A stretch of 64,000 bases of DNA, from positions 372,001 through 436,000 of the forward strand of contig NZ_CAJHCQ010000001.1 in NCBI RefSeq assembly GCF_904848665.1. Reading direction: 5' to 3'. The stretch is from Paraburkholderia hiiakae. Its GTDB lineage: Bacteria; Pseudomonadota; Gammaproteobacteria; Burkholderiales; Burkholderiaceae. The notes under the pieces are model-generated. The model ran no database searches. It saw only the letters and a program-made list of their open reading frames with translations, and had not been told where the DNA came from. A program made the translations under genes and the position numbers. Below, piece by piece: positions 63,156 to 64,000 of the stretch; the stretch's first letter is position 1; every line of letters begins with the position of its first letter.

Positions 63156-64000
63156 TCATGCAAGACCGACCACGAGCGGCCCGAGCAGCGTGAGCAGCAC
63201 GTTCGCGATCGCGTAGGTAATGGCGAACGGCACGGTGGGCACCGCGCTTTCCGCCTTGTCGAGAATCCCGCCGAAGGCCGGGTTCGCACTGCGCGCGCCG
63301 GAAAGCGCGCCCGCCAGAATGGCGGCGTTGTTGTACTTGAGCACGTAGCGGCCAAACAGCATCGTGAGGAAGAGCGGGACAAGCGTCACCACCGCGCCGA
63401 GCAGGAAGATGGTGACACCGCTCTGCTTGATCGTCACGACGGCCTGCAGGCCCGAGTTCAGCCCCACCACCGCCACGAACGCCGCCAGCCCGAAGTCCTT
63501 GAGCAGTTGCGAAGCCGCGGGCGGCATCACGCCGTACATGGGGTGCTTGCCGCGCATCCAGCCGAACACGAGACCCGCGAGCAGGCAGCCGCCGCCGGAA
63601 CCGAGCGTGAGCGGAATGCCGGCCACGTTCACCACGATCAGGCCCACCAGCAAGCCGAGCACGAGGCCCACGCCCATGTAGATGAAGTCGGTCTTGTTGC
63701 TGTACGCGAGTTCATAGCCGGCAGCCTGCACGGCGCGCTTCGTGTCGGTGGCCGTGCCGTAGATCGTCACCACGTCGCCGTGCTCGAGCTTCGTTTCCGG
63801 CAGGAGCGGAACAGGCTGACCGACACGCTCGATCTTCTCGATGTACACGCCGTGACGCAGATCGCGGTCCACGTTCTTGCGCACCTCGGCAATCGTCGTG
63901 TGATTCATGCCTTTTCTCGTGAAGACGAGCTGGCGCGTTTGCATCACGAGGCTCATGCCGCCCGAGTCAGGCACTTCCGGCCCAATCAGCGCGCCCACTT
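63156..64000 (-). CDS. aspT: aspartate:alanine antiporter AspT, N-terminal part cut by window
   Basis: This holds the last ~280 residues of an AspT/YidE-type exchanger. It begins within the TrkA-C (RCK_C) domain region (RQLVFTRKGMNHTTIAEV, HGDVVTIYG). A membrane half follows with GLVLGLLVGLIVV, LLAGLVFGWMRGKHPMYG, AAFVAVVGLNSG and LAGALSGARSANPAFGGIL, the conserved GxxSG-type AspT motif. AspT takes in aspartate in exchange for alanine, an electrogenic step which with the decarboxylase generates proton motive force. The 5' end is outside the window. Confidence 0.93.
   Translation of the reverse strand, partial: VGALIGPEVPDSGGMSLVMQTRQLVFTRKGMNHTTIAEVRKNVDRDLRHGVYIEKIERVGQPVPLLPETKLEHGDVVTIYGTATDTKRAVQAAGYELAYSNKTDFIYMGVGLVLGLLVGLIVVNVAGIPLTLGSGGGCLLAGLVFGWMRGKHPMYGVMPPAASQLLKDFGLAAFVAVVGLNSGLQAVVTIKQSGVTIFLLGAVVTLVPLFLTMLFGRYVLKYNNAAILAGALSGARSANPAFGGILDKAESAVPTVPFAITYAIANVLLTLLGPLVVGLA

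Noticed and set aside
1..64000. CRISPR arrays, tRNA/rRNA genes, prophage or insertion sequences
   Set aside because: No regularly spaced repeats, tRNA-like cloverleaf, rRNA sequence, integrase or transposase was recognised on either strand.

Overview
The window reads as chromosomal DNA of a high-GC betaproteobacterium of the Burkholderia / Paraburkholderia / Caballeronia group. The basis is the base composition, codon use and gene content: DUF5594 and DUF1839 proteins, a cepacian-like BceB/BceE/BceF trio, an XDH operon and an AspD/AspT pair. I see no rRNA, tRNA, CRISPR array, insertion sequence or phage gene. Functions below come from reading the translated sequence and recalling families; no database search was run.

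Layout. (1) 1-4424: the 3' part of an amino acid:[carrier protein] ligase, overlapped by a DUF1839 gene, then a GH2 glycosidase. (2) 4471-38247: a roughly 34 kb surface-glycan region. It holds an acyltransferase, a long non-coding stretch, a Crp/Fnr regulator, a BceB-type initiating sugar-phosphate transferase, a GT2, a Wza-type export lipoprotein and a Wzc-type tyrosine autokinase. These are followed by several polytopic proteins, two more acyltransferases, a gtrB-gtrA-gtrC-like trio and a run of GT2/GT4 glycosyltransferases. Two of the GT4 genes form a large inverted duplication around a third. Next comes a compact module resembling the mycobacterial decaprenyl-phosphoryl-arabinose pathway (DprE1-like, DprE2-like, GtrA, HAD-UbiA fusion) with a GT-C-type transferase directly downstream. 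The region closes with a WecA/WbpL-like initiating transferase. (3) 38399-43075: an entericidin, an FMN split-barrel protein, a host-attachment family protein, XapX, an MDR oxidoreductase and a polytopic protein.

(4) 43532-47431: a sulfide/persulfide module. An MBL-fold persulfide-dioxygenase-like gene is divergent from bigR-pmpA-pmpB and a DUF442-sulfide:quinone oxidoreductase fusion, with an AT-rich promoter/operator between them. (5) 47462-55009: a mixed set including DUF5594, RarD, a TauE/SafE permease, a BON protein, an orphan TAXI binding protein, an HCCA-isomerase-like protein and a LysR regulator. (6) 55067-59611 (minus): xdhA-xdhB-xdhC, with XdhC lacking its N-terminal half and XdhA carrying a His/Cys-rich insert. 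(7) 59773-64000: a small CxxC ORF, an MFS transporter, then aspartate 4-decarboxylase and the 3' part of the AspT antiporter, an aspartate/alanine exchange pair that can generate proton motive force.

How the genes fit together. The glycan region has initiation (two different polyprenyl-phosphate transferases), assembly (GT2/GT4), decoration (three acyltransferases, Gtr system) and export (Wza/Wzc). It has no recognisable Wzx flippase, and Wzy is at best one of the unassigned polytopic proteins. The most interesting inference is that the Dpr-like module makes a polyprenyl-phosphate-linked D-arabinofuranose donor, which the neighbouring GT-C enzymes would use on the outer face of the inner membrane.
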